Positions 1-37,099 of a DNA stretch of 64,000 nucleotides are shown piece after piece. The stretch covers positions 547,501 to 611,500 of the forward strand of contig RPFO01000219.1 of the NCBI GenBank assembly GCA_009746045.1, in the 5' to 3' direction. The notes under the pieces are model-generated. The model was given only the letters and a program-made list of their open reading frames with translations. It was not told where the DNA came from and ran no database searches. The position numbers and the translations under genes were made by a program. This DNA is from Mesostigma viride. Lineage: Eukaryota > Streptophyta > Mesostigmatophyceae > Mesostigmatales > Mesostigmataceae. Position 1 is the first letter of the stretch; each line of letters starts with the position of its first letter.

Positions 1-1
1 T

Positions 2-26392
<26,391 letters not shown>

Positions 26393-28130
26393 GGAGGGGG
26401 GTTATAGCATTATTGGATGATAGCCCCTTGTTAGGACGAGGACGGTGCGGACTAGGGGGATGAAGAAGTCAGGGCAATCAGTCAGACTAGGATTGATTGA
26501 GAGGATGACAACGAGGACAACAAGGACAGGAGGATTAGGACCAGGGACGCGCCGACTGCAGAGGTTCGGAGGATGACTCAAACTTAGGAGGACGAGGACA
26601 AGGACGAGGACGACTGAGTAACGAGGGGGGTAAGGTCATGGCGAATATGGTCGACCTAAACCTTGTAGTGGTAGAATAGCTAGCCGGCCATCTTTGCGTG
26701 CATATTAAACGGCCGCAAGCTGCAGTTGAACATATGGGGGGGGGGGGGGGAGAGAGTGGATGCCATGGCCCTTCTCCGGTAAATTGGGGGGGGGGGGGGG
26801 GGGGGTGCAGGAGAGCGGATGCCATGGCCCTTCCTTCTCCGGCAAGTTTCCACGGTACATTTTGCGGCAATTTTCAAGGCGAGTGCGAGTGTGCCGGCCC
26901 AGTGCATGTCGCACAACGCGTTGCGGCCGTGGGTGAGCCCCGCTGGCTGGAAGGAAGGCCAGGGGGCGACGGATGATGGGCCCATGGCTACCACTGTGCA
27001 TTCGGGGCGCGATACTGCGCCATTATGAACCGCCAGTTTAGGCCACCGGAAGAGCCATTAAGCCTGGCCCTGGAAGCAGCCTGGCCCTGTTTCAAATACT
27101 GGCTCAGGCCGATTTTGGAGCTCTGCCAAGTTCGGGGTTTTTTATGATCAAGATTTGGTAGTTATTTTCTCGCGACAGCCGTGCTTCCATCGTCGGAGGA
27201 TAGGCTTGCCTTGGGCTAGCCTTGAAATGCTGGCAGCACAAAGCGCAATCTGTTCGAAAGAAATGGATGGGCTGTTTGCGTTGCAACTGGGGAGCTCTTC
27301 CCAGGGAAACCCATCCAGCATTCTTTTTTACTGAGGCTGGCGTGTACTGGGAATGCTGGTCTAATCTGGGCTCTTGGGGTGCAACACCCTTGCATCATGT
27401 TCACTGGAGAGCAGAAGCAGTCGCCGCTTTTGTGCAGGAGAGCACAGCACTGCCTGCCATTCAATTTGACCAAGTGACTGGCGGTATGCCATCAAAAACA
27501 AAAGCGGTGTGTTGGCGGACGTCGGGGGTTGACGGGGGCCCATTCTTTCCTTCTTACCAGAGTGTGATGAGCCCCCTTTCATCCTGTGGATTTTTGCCAA
27601 TCGGAAATTCATCGATAGTTAGGCACTATGGGGCTGCATTGTTCTCTGTAACAGTGTGCATACTTGTGAGCAGGGAATTTCTCCAAGGAGAGATGCCCTG
27701 GCAGATTTTGTGTGTAGCTGGACATTTTGCTTGTAAATATATTTTGGTTGCCTCTTAAGCTAGAGATCGTGTTGCAAGGCAGCCGTCTTGTGTGTCTACG
27801 AGACCGTGCTTGGGCTGAGCACGGCATTGTCAGGACAAGTCCCTGCGTTGTTGCACATGTGTGCCCATCGGCCTGGAAAGGAAGCCTTGTGACAGGGTAT
27901 CTACCCCATCTTCCCAAATGAATTTATGTAATAAATTTAGTTTTGCATTATTTAGTGTTGCATTGGAGTGAGCTGGGCGCACGAGGCTGTAACCCTGTTG
28001 GATAGGAGATCCCGGCCGGGTACCACTGGCGCTCAAACATCCAACTCCTGACCCATATTCCAACATCGCCTGTGCCTCACCATATCCCAATGACCTCTTT
28101 CTTTATAATTCCATTTTTGTTTTGTTATTA
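26393..28130 (+). other. 3' flank of the HECT ligase gene; no gene recognised
   Basis: Begins with GA-rich sequence repeating AGGAC/GACGAGGAC-like units, then two poly-G runs (about 26737-26751 and 26786-26805) within a repeated segment (GGATGCCATGGCCCTTCTCC occurs twice). A TGTAA motif, the usual chlorophyte poly(A) signal, occurs near 27733, far from the stop. Open frames at 27222-27758 and elsewhere have no recognisable features. Confidence 0.5.
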
Positions 28131-28138
28131 TTATTATC

Positions 28139-28288
28139 AGTGTATAGATAGAGGTTTGCAAGGAGCCCGGCACAGTTAGTGCCCATAGGGATGCCGATAG
28201 CTTGTTGGTATACATTGCCCGCAAAACAAATGAAGGCGCCCGTGCAAATATATTTGAATACTTTCGCGCCAGTCGGGATCGGCAGCAA
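28139..28288 (-). mobile_element. Penelope-like element reverse-transcriptase scrap
   Basis: The - strand reads FICFAGNVYQQAIGIPMGTN then CAGLLANLYLY. The GIPMGTNC-x-x-LLA-x-LYLY core is a hallmark of Penelope-like RTs (known family motif). Only about 50 residues remain; sequence after LYLYTDN degenerates into an ATT-rich run and no GIY-YIG part is seen. Related elements are known from green algae. Confidence 0.6.
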
Positions 28289-28454
28289 ATGGATTTAAAC
28301 ACTTTCGCTGGGTCCGGCAACCCTTTGCAAATGTATTTAGAGGTATAAATATTCAGTATTTATAAATCTTTCTATTTTAAATCAATAAATTCATTGATAT
28401 TTATCCGACCTGTGCATCCGGACTACGCATCCAAGTTTGCATGAGAACCGCCCA

Positions 28455-28740
28455 TAATTAATTAGAAACATAACTCCGTTGGGAGTACATGTAGCACATA
28501 TCCCTGACGAAGGGGCATATGGCTTTTAATACATTCTGGGCTACTTCCTGCAAGGGTGGGAATGTAAGCTACCCTTGCTCTAGGTGCACCAGGGCACCTG
28601 CACCCTCATGATCTTCACACTATGCCCAGCTAAGGGGGAGTATGTCATGTGGGGGAAGATCATCATGGCTAGACAAGAGCTAGGGCATGGCTTCTCGACA
28701 GAGAGCATCTCTCTGCATGGCATAGCATGGCTAAATTCTT
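28455..28740 (-). mobile_element. LINE 3'-UTR fragment with AATTAATT tail
   Basis: Tail AATTAATTA near 28457 is followed by ACTCCGTTGGGAGT, ATGTAGCACATA and the CTTCCTGCAAGGGTGGGAATG block also found at 30100-30160 (inverted), 30690 and 61600. Oriented with its 3' end at the left. No coding sequence. Confidence 0.7.
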
Positions 28741-28889
28741 AATGCAACATCCATGGGGGTCCAATTTTAGGCAGGGCGTGGCTAAATTCTGAAGGCATCA
28801 TCCATGGGGGCCTACTAGTACAGCCATGCTACGCCCTGGCTATGTTCAGATTACTTGCCCACGCTATACTTGTTATGCTACGCCTACAT

Positions 28890-29092
28890 GGGTCTTATTG
28901 CACCCACAGTTTGCCGGATCGTTAGCGTGTCCGTTTAGCTAACGCGCCCGATTGCGGCTGTGGCATGCCTTTGGCATGAAGGAGACTGGGGGTCTCTGCC
29001 CTTTCTCCTGTAGTGCACACACAGGGATTAAAAGCACTTCGGTGCTCCGTGACTCCCCAACGGGAGCACGAGTTTAATTAATTAATTAATGG
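28890..29092 (+). mobile_element. LINE 3' end with hairpin and (TTAA)n tail
   Basis: GTGACTCCCCAACGGGAGCA is followed by CGAGT and TTAATTAATTAATTAAT. The same 3' end occurs inverted at 53968-54020. CTCCCCAACGGGAG can fold as a short hairpin. 5'-truncated; no ORF. Confidence 0.65.
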
Positions 29093-29109
29093 GGGCCATT
29101 ATGGGCTCA

Positions 29110-30196
29110 CATGCGCGTGGGCAATCGCCATCGAGGTCCTGCAAAACACCGCAGGCCTCACCGCCCAGGCGGTGAAGGAAATTGCCGCCAAGCCAGCCCC
29201 GGCTGGCCTGGCCGGCGATGCTCCTCCCATCACCACCTGGGCGGACATGCTTAAGCAACATACCACCTCCACCACCTCCGCCGTCGCAGCCCAGCTCCAA
29301 CGGCAGACGCTTGACCTCCGCGAGGAGGCCGAGCTCGCCAAGCGCAGCCTCAACGTCATTGTCAAGAACTTCACCATGGAGGAAGGTGAGAATTCTGAGA
29401 AGCTTACGCGTGCGTTTGAGAGAGAAATCCTTGGTCGCATGGGCCTTAACGGTGAGATCGAGCTGGCTGCCCACCGCCTTCCCCGCGCGCGGGGTAAGGC
29501 AGGGCCGCCCCCGCTCCTTCTCACCTTTAAGACCCCGGCGGACAAGATTTCTTTTCTCAGACGCCGCAAGCGGCTCGAGAAGACTCTCTTCACCCTTGAT
29601 GACGACTTGACCCTGGTGCAGCAACAACGGCGACGGGAGCTATGGCCGACCTACCTCCAGCTCCGGCAGACCAAGGCGGGGCAGCCGGTGTACTGGAAGG
29701 GGGCGGCCATCTACGTCGGCCACAAGCCCTGGCAGGCGACCCCCGCGGCCCCAGCGACTCCAGACGCCCCAGCTTAGGGGAATACAGCAGTAGACAGTAG
29801 TAGTGTAGAATAGATAGACCGTGGCCATGTACATGTACGCCTCCTAGAGGCACTATCCCAGCTAAGCCACGCGCTTTATTCAATCATGTACATGTGTGCC
29901 TATGATGAGCCACCCTCCAGATGATGCCTAGCTTTATTTAGTTATGTTGTGCCCATGCAGGGAGTAACTCTCTGCTGAGACGCCATGCCCTAGCTTTTTG
30001 TCTAGCTATGCTGATCTTCCCCCCCATGACAGGCTCCCCCTTCGCTGGGCATAGCTTGAAGATCATGGGGCTGCAAGTGCCCTGGTGCACCTAGAGCAAG
30101 GGTCGTTTACATTCCCACCCTTACAGGAAGTAGCTTAGAATGTATGATAGGCCATATGCCCCTTCTCTGGGCTATTAATTAATTAATTAATTAGGA
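29110..30196 (+). mobile_element. LINE ORF1-type element, 5'-truncated, with TTAA tail
   Basis: The + frame to the stop at 29775-29777 (about 220 codons) encodes an L1-ORF1-like protein: a coiled-coil-like segment (LQRQTLDLREEAELAKRSLN), then AHRLPRARGK, LLTFKTPADKISFLRRRK, DDDLTLVQQQRRRELWPTY and IYVGHKPW. This follows the layout of L1 ORF1p RRM/C-terminal RNA-binding domains. About 400 nt of 3' UTR then leads straight to (TTAA)n at 30174-30191, with no RT ORF. Inverted partner: 30657-31577. Confidence 0.65.
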
Positions 30197-30271
30197 ACAT
30201 AACTCCGTTGGGAGTATATGTAGCACATAACCCTGAGAAGGGGCATTAATTAATTAATTAATTAATAGACA
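30197..30271 (-). mobile_element. Short LINE 3'-end fragment between TTAA tails
   Basis: GGAACATAACTCCGTTGGGA, ATATGTAGCACATAACCC and GAAGGGGCA are bracketed by TTAATTAATTAA on both sides. About 55 bp of the shared 3' end. Confidence 0.65.
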
Positions 30272-30655
30272 CGTGACTGCGTCACGTGAGCATAAGTCCT
30301 CAGTGGGAGGGGAACATGGGATGGAATGGATGGTATAAGCTATCTAGGTCCTAGTTACAGGGGTGTGGGCACCGCGGCCCGAATCGCTATGAATGCCATA
30401 CTTGGTCACACGCGGAGCCCCCACAGGCTTGGGGGTGGTCTCCTTCATCACTACTTGCCATCTATCCTTGCGCACCATCTGCCTCCATATTACAGACAAA
30501 CCAGGAGGCTGCCCGGGGGTGAGCCCGTCACGTCTAGTGTAGCACATGTCCATGCCGAGTCTATCACGAAAAGTCCACGGGTGGCGGCCCTGCCGCGCGC
30601 GGCCGGGGGCACGCCAGGTGAGGACATATCGCCCAGGCTGGGCGGGCTTGGTGCC
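30266..30655. repeat. Interspersed repeat starting with CACGTGACTGCGTCACGTG (copy 1)
   Basis: About 310 bp, largely identical to 60943-61255: CACGTGACTGCGTCACGTGA, AAGTCCTCAGTGGGA, CCGCGGCCCGA, GACAAACCAGGAGGCTGCCC and TATCACGAAAAGTCCAC. No coding potential. Nature unknown. Confidence 0.75.
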
Positions 30656-30656
30656 A

Positions 30657-31577
30657 GAGAAGGGGCATATGAGCCTATAATACATTCTAAGCTACTTCCT
30701 GCAAGGGTGGGAATGTAAACAACACTTGCTCTAGGTGCACCAGGGCACCCGCACCCTCATGGTCTATCACGCTATGCCCGGGTAAGGGGGGAGCATGCCT
30801 GTGAGGGGGAAGATCATCATGGCTATACAAGAGCTATGGCATGGCTTCTCAGCAGAGAGTGACTCCCTGCATGGGCACAACATTACTAAATAAAGCTAGG
30901 CATCGTCTGGAGGGTGGCACATCATAGGCACACATGTACATTATTAAATAAAGCGCGGGGCTTAGCTGGGATAGTGCCTCTAGGAGGCGTACATGTACAT
31001 GGCCACGGTCTATCTATGCTACACTACTACTGCTGTATTCCCCTAAGCGGGGGCGTCTGGAGTCGCTGGGGCCGCGGGGGTCGCCTAGCTGCCAGGGCTT
31101 GTGGCCGACGTAGATGGCCGCCCCCTTCCAGTACACCGGCTGCCCCGCCTTGGTCTGCCGGAGCTGGAGGTAGGTCGGCCATAGCTCCCGTCGCCGTTGT
31201 TGCTGCGCCAGGGTCAAGTCGTCATCAAGGGTGAAGAGAGTCTTCTCGAGCCGCTTGCGGCGTCTGAGAAAAGAAATCTTGTCCGCCGGGGTCTTAAAGG
31301 TGAGGAGGAGCGGGGGCGGCCCTGCCCGCCTTACCCCGCGCGCGGGGAAGGCGGTGGGCAGCCAGCTCGATCTCACCGTTAAGGCCCATGCGACCAAGAA
31401 TTTCTCTCTCAAACGCACGCAAAAGCTTCTCGGAATTCTCACCTTCCTCCATGGTGAAGTTCTTGACAATGACGTTGAGGCTGCGCTTGGCGAGCTCGGC
31501 CTCCTCGCGGAGGTCAAGCGTCTGCCGTTGAAGCTGGGCTGCGACGGCGGAGGTGGTGGAGGTGGTATGTTGCTTAA
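30657..31577 (-). mobile_element. LINE ORF1-type element, C-terminal half and 3' UTR, frameshifted
   Basis: Inverted copy of 29241-30165. It encodes the same ORF1 C-terminal region on the - strand, but a 4-nt insertion after PRARGKAG (around 31330) throws the rest into another frame. At TTAA 31574-31577 it is cut by the element at 31578-33462; the N-terminal half resumes at 33467. Confidence 0.75.
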
Positions 31578-33462
31578 GGGGACGTGGCGCGCCGAATATT
31601 TTCCGCGCCAAAAAATTCGCGGTACCGTCCGTACGGTGTATAATGTGTGCCCGGACCGCTCAACCCTCGCGGAAGTGGCCATGGCGGCATGCCTTTATGC
31701 AATATTAATCGATATGGCACGTAAACAGCTAGAAAAAATGCTTGAATTTCGCAGAAGATTAGTTGATGACCTCATGGCGTGGCGGAAAGTTTACGGTTTG
31801 CAATATCGCTAATTTCTCGAACGGCTACGGGCGCGGGGGTCCAGGATATAATTTCTCTTGCGGATCATGAAATTTAATGCAGGTTTACGGCAGCTATTGT
31901 GAGGCAACGTAGGCTCTAAAGAGCGATTATGAAGCTAACTTAATGGTGTTGTCGAGTTTGTGCCGAAGCTTCCCGGTTTCTTTTACATTTCCGGCATTCA
32001 AGGTAAGAACCTACGCAGGCCTGCGCATGTCGCCTTCGACGTATTCACGGAAGGCGCACCTTCCTTGTTCGCCTGATCAATGGATGATGTCTTTTATTGT
32101 TCGAGCTTGCGTGCCAGTTTATGCATGAAACATTTCCACGCAGGCAGGTGCATTAACGTCGGCCTTTCGCCTTTTTTTCGGGCAGTTTCCCTGCAGGAAG
32201 CGCTCCATTTCTTTCGGTTGCATCGTCAGATTCCTAGCTATTTCGTACAATTTCGTGTAGTTTGTGGCTGGCATGCTAAATGCGCCGAGGTCAAGTTGTT
32301 GGTAATGTGTTGACATTTGTTTTCCATAATCCTTTGGACGTGACCTTGCTCAGACGCTTTGTTATGTGCCGGATCTGACACGCCTGTTTTAGAACGACAT
32401 CCGGCATGTGCCTAGAGGCTAACAAGCTGGCATCAGCTTCTTAGCAAATTGCCCTATTGGAAAGGAAGGTGAGAGTGGTTCTTTTGCTGGCCATACTGCA
32501 TGAGTGGCATTGCATTAGATAGGTGTTTCCATTGCTTTCCTTGAGCTATAACCATTAAGACTTCCCTGCTATGTGTGCAGCAAGGCAAGCTGGATAGGAT
32601 GTGAATGCTTGGCACACAACATGTATGATTTGCTGCCAAGTTTGCAGGCTGCAGTTGCCTCTATTGCTTGGGCAGTCTTTCTAAGGTTTTTACACGTATA
32701 CTTGCTGAGTTCTTGGCATAAATTTACATGGTAACCTTGGGCTGAGCTTAGTGTATGCTCTCTTGGTGCGTGTATGCCTAGCGATGGTGTTGCTATGCGC
32801 ACGCTGGCAAGGCTGGCCATGCTGAGGGCAGGGGAGGGCAGATGAGGTGCCTAGCCTTTTCTTATGTTGTGTGATCGAGTTGGGCATGTTTTTTGGCTTC
32901 TTGGATGGAAAACATGATGCCTAGGTGGCCTTATACACAGAAAAACCTCATTTAGCGTATGTTCAGGTTTTAGCACGCCAAACGCAATAACTTGAGCTAG
33001 ACTTGTCGGAATGACCTGGGACTTGGACCACTGCTGTCCCCCTGTTAGCCGGATTTTCGCTACATTTTGTTGCCTAATCTGAAGTGTTTATGACATGTTT
33101 ATTCCCAATGTCCGGTAAAAAAAGGGTACTTTTGCGGGGAAATTAATAACTGTTCAAGGTTTTGTCATTTTCATGATGTAAATAGCTCAGCAAGCTACAA
33201 ACTCAGGGAACTATAGACGCTACATTTTTTTTTGCCAACAAATGAGTGCATGGGCTGGGGCATACATAGCCCTAATTAGCGTCTTTTTCTATTTATAGCG
33301 CTATATTGGCGTATATGTGGGGGTAGTACCCCCAACAAGTGCATGGACAACTCACTAGAGATGTTATTTAGTGCCCCCAATCATAATTTAGCATGGTGCA
33401 ACTGAAATTCAAGTGATATTAGCATGGGTCAAGTTTTAAGGTTTTTGGGGTGCCACCTCCCC
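31578..33462. mobile_element. 1,885-bp TTAA-flanked TIR element inserted in LINE ORF1
   Basis: Flanked by TTAA at 31574-31577 and 33463-33466. Termini are GGGGACGTGGCGCGCC and, inverted, GGGGAGGTGGCACCCC (13 of 16 match). Removing the element and one TTAA leaves the same junction (ATGCTTAAGCAAC) as the uninterrupted copy at 29247-29259. TTAA target choice is typical of piggyBac-type elements, but no transposase ORF is present, so it is a non-autonomous or decayed member (inference). A 6-bp CTTAAG duplication fits equally well. Confidence 0.8.
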
Positions 33463-33466
33463 TTAA

Positions 33467-34325
33467 GCATGTCCGCCCAGGTGGTGATGGGAGGAGCATC
33501 GCCGGCCAGGCCAGCCGAGGCTGGCTGGGCGGCAATGTCCTTCACCGCCTGGGCGGTGAGGCCTGCGGTGTTCTGCAGAACCTCGATAGCAATGGCGTTG
33601 TCCTTAAGACGCTGGTCGATGTCACGGAGCTGGGCGGTGATGGCGTCGGAGGTGGAGGTGGTGGCGGTGGAGGAGGCGAGGAGGGTGGAGGTGGCGGTGG
33701 AGATGGTGGAGGTGGCGGTGGAGAGGAGGGGGAGCTCGGCAGCCAACGTGCTGCCCATGACCGCCACATCTGCGGCGATGGGGGCCACGTGCTGCTCGAG
33801 GGTCTCCTTGAGGAGTGAGCGGATGGAGGATTCGGTTAAGGTGGTGGTGAGGGGCTTTGGGGGCCAAAGCTCCTCGAGGGAGCGTCCAAGGAGGGAAAAG
33901 AGGGCGTATTGCTGAAGGTGGGGGCGGCGGGCGTTGAGGACGTCCTTGCCGAAATTGCGCCTCTGGAGGAAGGCATTGACAAGGCGACCTTGGTGGGAAA
34001 GCTGCTTGCATAGTTCTATAAGAGAGGCATGCGATCCCCAAAACACGTAGCCCAGGATCTCGTCGGGGTTGAGCTTGTCAAAAAAGCCGGGCTGGCTGGC
34101 GTCAAAGTCGAACTCCTCCCAGGTCGGCTCGGCAGGGCGACTGCGCTTGGGTTCAGGCGACGCTGCTGGCGAGGCGGCCAGAGGGGGCTGGGCGACCACT
34201 AAAGCTTGGCTAGTGGCGCCGCTGCCTTCTGGGCCGGTTGGCGGAGCTGCAGCCGGGGCTGCAGACGTATTTTCATTGCAAAGCGCAGCCGCCAGGCTGC
34301 GTTGCGTCGAGAGGCGTTTGCTCAT
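33467..34325 (-). mobile_element. LINE ORF1 N-terminal half
   Basis: The - strand from ATG at 34325 encodes about 286 residues: a basic, Ala/Pro-rich start (MSKRLSTQRSLAAAL), WEEFDFDASQPGFFDKLNPD, a long helical stretch with TATSTISTATSTLLASST repeats, and AIAIEVLQNTAGLTAQAVKD then TTWADML. The last part matches the start of the copy at 29120. The frame is intact up to the transposon junction at 33466. It is the N-terminal part of the same protein whose C-terminal part lies at 31577-31047. Confidence 0.7.
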
Positions 34326-34489
34326 CGTATATTGCGTAATAACGTCGGAAAATTATATCAGCATGTGCGTCTTAGAAAGACGAAGCGATTGTGATATTCA
34401 CAGCTGAATTCGGCGCTCAAACGTGAAAGTTATGAGCTCCGACAGCCATGGCTACCTCGTGGCTCGTGGCTCGTTTAGACGGGGCATCT

Positions 34490-34553
34490 CTGGGCTATGT
34501 GCTACATATACTCCCAACGGAGTTATGTTCCTAATTAATTAATTAATTAATGC
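34490..34553 (+). mobile_element. LINE 3'-end fragment with (TTAA)n tail
   Basis: CTGGGCTATGTGCTACATAT followed by ACTCCCAACGGAGTTATGTT and CCTAATTAATTAATTAATTA. Same 3' terminus as at 30197, opposite orientation. Confidence 0.65.
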
Positions 34554-34599
34554 GCGTGGGCCACATGCTACGCTAAGCCTGACTAATCTACACTACTGG

Positions 34600-34809
34600 T
34601 ATATATTCCCTAGTCTGAGGTGGCAGGGGGGGCCTGCCAGGGCTTGTGGTCAACGTGGATGACCGCCCCCCTCCAGTATATACCGCTTCCCCCCTGCGCT
34701 CTGCCGGAGCTGAAGGTAGGTCGGCCATAGCTCGCGTCGCCGCTGTTGCTGGGCCAGGGTCAAGTCGTCGTCCAGCGTGAAGCGAGTCCTCGAGAGCTTC
34801 TTGCGGCAT
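34600..34809 (-). mobile_element. LINE ORF1 C-terminal fragment
   Basis: On the - strand it encodes DDDLTLAQQQRRRELWPTYL followed by a region matching the ORF1 end, with GGHPR in place of IYVGHK after a local frame disturbance. Truncated at both sides, and cut at the right by the TTAA element at 34814. Confidence 0.65.
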
Positions 34810-34813
34810 TTAA

Positions 34814-36502
34814 CCCCTAAATGGTCTTGCGGCCGATTTTCCGCCAAAAATCGAGTTCCAGCCGATGCATCGGCCCCTTCTCGGGCGACCAAATGCCGCG
34901 AAAACTATTGAGAATTAGGAAAAGTTTAGCTGAGAAGATCGAAAGTTTATAAAATACTCTAAAGCATGGTATATGGGTTTGCATACTTCTGACAAAGTTA
35001 TAGAGGTGTTCTGGCCGGTCAAAGTACAAGGGGTCAGGGTACTTTTTCACGTACAACGTGCATTCCGGAAAACGACGACCTGGCCATGGCGGCTTGCGCC
35101 CACGCATGGCATTTACGTTTTCGTTCGAATTTTCTGACCAAACTTAGGATATTGATTTTATACGTCCTAAAGATCATACAGGCCAATTTCTGGTTCGCGG
35201 GAATGCCATTTGATAGGTGTCGGCAGCGTTCTTGCTGGAAAAAACTGCGATCAGGCCGGACGATAGAAACGTTGACAGCAATACCTTTCCGGCGTATTTT
35301 AAAGGATATATCGGTTTCTTTATACTTTTTATGATACATAGTAGTCGTAAACGTGCAAGGGTGGCCAGAAATCGCCGAATCCAGCGACCATGCTGCACAA
35401 CTTTGGTGTGCCGAAATGCGCCATTTTGCGGCCACCGCCTGGGCCAAGGTAACGCCATCCATGCCTGGTAAAGCTTAAGCATCGTTTTCCTATCGATGTT
35501 TGACGTTTATATATACGTTCTAGCTTGTGTAGCACATTCTTTTTGCATTATTCATGCTCTTTCTTGACCCTGGCCTGGCCCCTTTCTAAAACACCCTTCT
35601 TAGATGCTTCCCTCAGTCAGTTGACCTGCCACAGGGTGATGGTGATAAGTTTTAGAGGCTGTATGGGTTTGAATACCTCCATATATGTTTGTTATACATT
35701 TCCCATACACATATTGCATGAGTGTGAGGCAGTTGGCTGGTCGCTGTGGCATCATCAAGCACGTAACTGGTGAGTAAAAGCTTCCCATTGACAGCATGTG
35801 CCACCAGGTGTGCTGGCCATCACCTGGCAAGCTATAGCAGCTTAGGCCTAGTTTATCCTTGCTAGGGCAGGCTGAAATAGGCTCAACATCACTAGTTTGT
35901 TGGTGGCTGCCTCCTAGAATGCATGCTTTGCGTAGGGTATCCGTACCACGTTACCTACGTGCATGGACAAGGTAGCACCTGCACATAGGTGCCATGTAAG
36001 GGCAGTGTGATGATGCAGTTATGTTTCCCCATCATTGTGGAAGGGAAATGTATTGTTTGGCATGGTTGGTGGCTATATTAGTAGGTAGTATGCCCACCCC
36101 TACCCCCTTGGTTGCTTTTTACCAACGGTACCCCTATGGGCTGTACTGGGTGTAACTGCTGGTATACCCACCCAAATGATGACCCCAATGGCTCAAACTG
36201 TTCAGCAACTAATTGTTTATCATCCCTGAAGTGGTAGGTGCCTAGGTCTTATAACATAATTCAAAATGCACATTCTACCAAAAATGAAAACGCGCGTCTT
36301 GACCCCCCTGACTTTGACGGCAGTTATACATGGCCTACCCTGCATATATGTGAGGTTGTGATATACCAACCCGAAGGGCAACTCATGGACATGCTTGGCC
36401 CCCAAGGACAGCCATTGGATATGGGTAGGTTGGATGGCATCTGGTTTGCAAAATTGTGAAGATCCAGCCGATTTATCGGCAGGATCTCAGACCATTTAGG
36501 GG
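34814..36502. mobile_element. 1,689-bp TTAA-flanked TIR element (piggyBac-like ends)
   Basis: TTAA lies at 34810-34813 and 36503-36506. Termini are CCCCTAAATGGTC and its perfect inverted copy GACCATTTAGGGG. Just inside each end is a short palindrome, CCAGCCGATGCATCGGC (34859) and CCAGCCGATTTATCGGC (36463). No transposase-like ORF was seen. Ends of the form TTAA-CCC fit piggyBac-type elements (established); the assignment is inference. Confidence 0.82.
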
Positions 36503-36554
36503 TTAAGGAACCGCCCATAGTTGTCTCAGAATTTGGTCTTTCATTGGTCAATGA

Positions 36555-36835
36555 TACAGTTAGTTAGTTAGTTGAATCCCACGCCGCACATGGGAGTGCG
36601 GCACGAGTACACCAAAACAGCCGTGGTCAGTGAGGCGGTTTGTCTTCCTCTGGAACTCAGCGATGCGACGCGCCTGGCTATTGGCGCAAGAACAATACAA
36701 GGTGTGGGACCCCGGGCCCAACAATGACAAGCCCAACCCCTTAGAGCTTTTCCATGCTCTCCTGGGACGCAACAGGGTGTTTCAGTTACTTGCATTCGTC
36801 ACGGTGACCTTACGCGTGTCACTTGGCTTCCTTGG
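36555..36835 (+). mobile_element. LINE C-terminal fragment
   Basis: Encodes VFLWNSAMRRAWLLAQEQYK, VWDPGPNNDKPNPLELFH and LLGRNRVF, clearly homologous to the better preserved fragment at 39948-40430 (YLWNSGMRRYWMVANEQNKI, DKPSPLEIFHDLMGKNRIF). An (AGTT)n run precedes it at 36556-36574. Confidence 0.6.
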
Positions 36836-36839
36836 TCAC

Positions 36840-37092
36840 ATACTGTTTATCTAGTACCAAATCCGAAAGGCTTGCATCACTCCCCGGAAAGGAGAACTTT
36901 TGCGGATGACTGTAGCCGGTGTAAGTTGGCGATGCCTTAGGATCCGGAGACGTTCGTCCTATAGTCAGCAAAAATTGGTGCGAGAGGTCCCCAGATCGAT
37001 TCCGGCCTGGATTCATTTGCAGATCGCGTTTTCCGCGGACGGGCACTGAACGCAAATGGTTTTCACCTTCTTTGCGGCGTGCCAAATCAGGA
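36840..37092 (+). mobile_element. tRNA-derived SINE, copy 1
   Basis: About 250 bp: TTTATCTAGTACCAAATCCG, CATCACTCCCCGGAAAGGAG and GTAAGTTGGCGATGCCTTAG (D-arm/A-box-like), then GAGGTCCCCAGATCGATTCC (T-arm/B-box-like), ending GGCGTGCCAAATCAG. Copies 2 and 3 at 53880-54766 (split) and 54897-55143 have the better B box, AGTTCGATTCC. Confidence 0.65.
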
Positions 37093-37099
37093 CATACTG

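Noticed and set aside
27222-27758. 178-codon frame downstream of the HECT gene
   Set aside because: No recognisable domain. Moderate-GC composition unlike the neighbouring coding exons; could be 3' UTR or chance.
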